Under the pieces are notes generated by a model, which was given only the letters and a program-made list of their open reading frames with translations, was not told where the DNA came from and made no database searches. Below, piece after piece: positions 4,682 through 5,761 of a stretch of 5,761 nt of DNA. Source of the DNA: UBA6901 sp035256085 (GTDB lineage: Bacteria; Pseudomonadota; Gammaproteobacteria; Acidiferrobacterales; UBA6901); NCBI GenBank assembly GCA_035256085.1, contig DATEYP010000004.1:1-5761 (forward strand). Reading direction: 5' to 3'. Position numbers and translations under genes: made by a program. Positions within the stretch are counted from its first letter, which is position 1. The number at the start of each line of letters is the position of its first letter.

Positions 4682-5761
4682 GAGGAGACCAGGTCGGCGG
4701 CTCCCGCTGCGACCGCCGAGCAGCATGCCGGCACCGATGCGCCGCGCACCCAGTGGCTGGGCAGCGAGGGCACGGATACAAAAACCGGCGACATCCTGGA
4801 AGTGCGCAAACTGCCGGCCAGGGACGTGAAGACCGTCAAGCTCCAGAATGTCGTGCCGCCGATTCGTTTCGGCTCCGGCGAGGCAAGCATACCGCAGGAC
4901 TATCTTGCGCGGCTGCGCGACGTCCTGCGGCGCATGAAGGACCGCGCCAATGTCCGTCTGCACTTCGTCGGGCATACCGACAACCTGGCCCTGCAGGGCG
5001 CGATCCGCCAGACCTACGGTGACAACCAGGCGCTGTCGCGCGAGCGCGCCGGGACGGTGGCGGAATATTTCCAGAAGGGGCTGGGTCTGCCGGCGGAATC
5101 GATTTCCTATGAAGGCCTGGGCGAGTCGCGACCGGTGGCGAGCAATGCCAGCGAAGCGGGGCGCGCGCAGAACCGGCGCGTCGAAGTCGAGGTGTGGTAC
5201 GACGAGGTGGGCGAGAAGCTGGTCGAGAAGGAAGTGGTCATTGCCGGGGAGACCAACCGCGTCAAGGTCTGCCGGGTGGAGACGGTGTGCAAGCTGCGCT
5301 ACAAGGAAGGCCATGCGAAGCGCGCGCGCATCCGCAACCTGATCGCCCCGTTGCATATCGACGACGAGACCATGGGCATTCCGGCGGAGTTCCACCAGAA
5401 GATCCGCCAGGCGCTGGCGGATCTGGCCGGCAAGCAGAATGTGGCCGTGAAGTTTATCGGTTTTACCGACAATGCCCCGCTCAGCGGGCGCGAGGAACGT
5501 ATTTACGGCAGTCACCTCGGCTTGTCCAGGGCGCGCGCCCGGCGCGCCGCGCTGGCGGTGCAGGATGTCCTGAAGCTGCCGGCCGCGGCGGTCGTTGTCG
5601 ACGGCAAGGGCGCTGCTTACCCGATCGCCTCCAACGACAGCGATCGCGGGCGCGCCCTGAACCGGCGCGTCGAGGTGGAGTTCTGGCATGACGATGCGCT
5701 GCAGGAACTGAGCGATGAACCGCAGCTCTGCCCGGAGGCCGCCGGTGCCGAGACCGTCACG
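4577..5761 (+). CDS. Exported protein with tandem OmpA-like peptidoglycan-binding domains (3' end missing)
   Basis: The frame is open for 395 codons from ATG 4577 to the window end with no stop. The ATG is the first ATG, GTG or TTG after an in-frame TGA at 4514-4516 and is followed by a signal peptide, which supports the start. After a 55-residue linker come two OmpA-like domains, residues 92-208 and 255-371. Each carries the G-[HF]-T-D-N motif and an L-S-R-x-R-A helix; the Asp and Arg that bind diaminopimelate in OmpA proteins correspond to D135/R157 and D298/R320. Each ends in NRRVEVE plus W-x-D. OmpA C-terminal domains are known to bind peptidoglycan in the periplasm, so this protein probably does so too. 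Cys232 and Cys238 sit in the linker between domains. The residues after 371 resemble the inter-domain linker, so a third domain may follow. Unlike OmpA itself, there is no N-terminal beta-barrel. Partnership with the upstream repeat protein is inferred from the overlap. Confidence 0.92.
   Translation, partial: MTSLRPLQRCPLFVARAIRAAFLLLACLASTALRAEETRSAAPAATAEQHAGTDAPRTQWLGSEGTDTKTGDILEVRKLPARDVKTVKLQNVVPPIRFGSGEASIPQDYLARLRDVLRRMKDRANVRLHFVGHTDNLALQGAIRQTYGDNQALSRERAGTVAEYFQKGLGLPAESISYEGLGESRPVASNASEAGRAQNRRVEVEVWYDEVGEKLVEKEVVIAGETNRVKVCRVETVCKLRYKEGHAKRARIRNLIAPLHIDDETMGIPAEFHQKIRQALADLAGKQNVAVKFIGFTDNAPLSGREERIYGSHLGLSRARARRAALAVQDVLKLPAAAVVVDGKGAAYPIASNDSDRGRALNRRVEVEFWHDDALQELSDEPQLCPEAAGAETVT
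4850..5200 (+). repeat. OmpA-like domain copy 1 (residues 92-208)
   Basis: This 117-residue unit aligns without any gap to residues 255-371 at an offset of 163 codons (489 bases). I count about 46 identical residues. Shared landmarks are IP near the start, NV..F.G.TDN, L.G.....YG....LSR.RA, GLP-like LP, P.ASN.S..GRA and NRRVEVE.W.D. Predicted peptidoglycan contacts are D135 and R157. Confidence 0.88.
5339..5689 (+). repeat. OmpA-like domain copy 2 (residues 255-371)
   Basis: This is the second unit of the internal duplication, with D298 and R320 in the predicted peptidoglycan-binding positions. The spacing between them, 22 residues, is the same as in copy 1. It opens IAPLHIDD and closes VEVEFWHD; after it the chain continues QELSDEPQLCPEAAGAETVT to the window end. 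Confidence 0.88.

Noticed and set aside
3676..4890. Long minus-strand open frame (404 codons)
   Set aside because: It lies antisense to both well-supported genes, crosses their junction, and its product is a His/Arg/Leu/Ala-rich string without a recognisable domain, as expected opposite GC-rich genes.
4463..5689. Long minus-strand open frame (408 codons)
   Set aside because: It is antisense to the OmpA-domain gene, whose two domain copies are clear on the plus strand. The predicted protein has no known motif.
5194..5691. Plus-strand open frame in another phase (165 codons)
   Set aside because: It overlaps the second OmpA copy in the wrong phase and reads as Arg/Gly-rich sequence.

Overview
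The window looks like a piece of a GC-rich (roughly two thirds G+C by eye) proteobacterial chromosome. The codons favour G or C at the third position, and the two proteins encoded are an exported repeat protein and an OmpA-family periplasmic protein, which fits a Gram-negative envelope. I would guess Gamma- or Betaproteobacteria; the sequence does not settle the genus.

Layout: two plus-strand genes fill the whole window and both run off an edge. Positions 1-4584 hold the 3' part (1527 codons) of a very large surface or exported protein. It contains a tail of an earlier repeat, five DUF11-type Ig-like repeats, a CnaB/SdrD-B-like domain, a carboxypeptidase-regulatory-like segment, a sixth DUF11 repeat, a second SdrD-B-like domain with a calcium-type loop, and a short C-terminal region that resembles a shrunken OmpA C-terminal domain. 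Positions 4577-5761 hold the first 395 codons of a second gene. It has a signal peptide followed by two tandem OmpA-like peptidoglycan-binding domains, and it stays open to the window end, where more domains probably follow.

The genes overlap by 8 bases (ATGACTAG contains the second start and the first stop). There is no convincing Shine-Dalgarno sequence before the second start, and a GC-rich hairpin lies just upstream. Translational coupling is the simplest reading. The proteins therefore probably work together at the cell envelope: a long Ig-like fibre or stalk, and a partner that could hold it to peptidoglycan. This joint role is inference.

There is no intergenic space over 300 bases. 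I saw no tRNA, rRNA, CRISPR array, insertion sequence, promoter or terminator. Residue numbers for the first protein count from the codon at base 1 (the true N-terminus is outside the window); those for the second count from its ATG.
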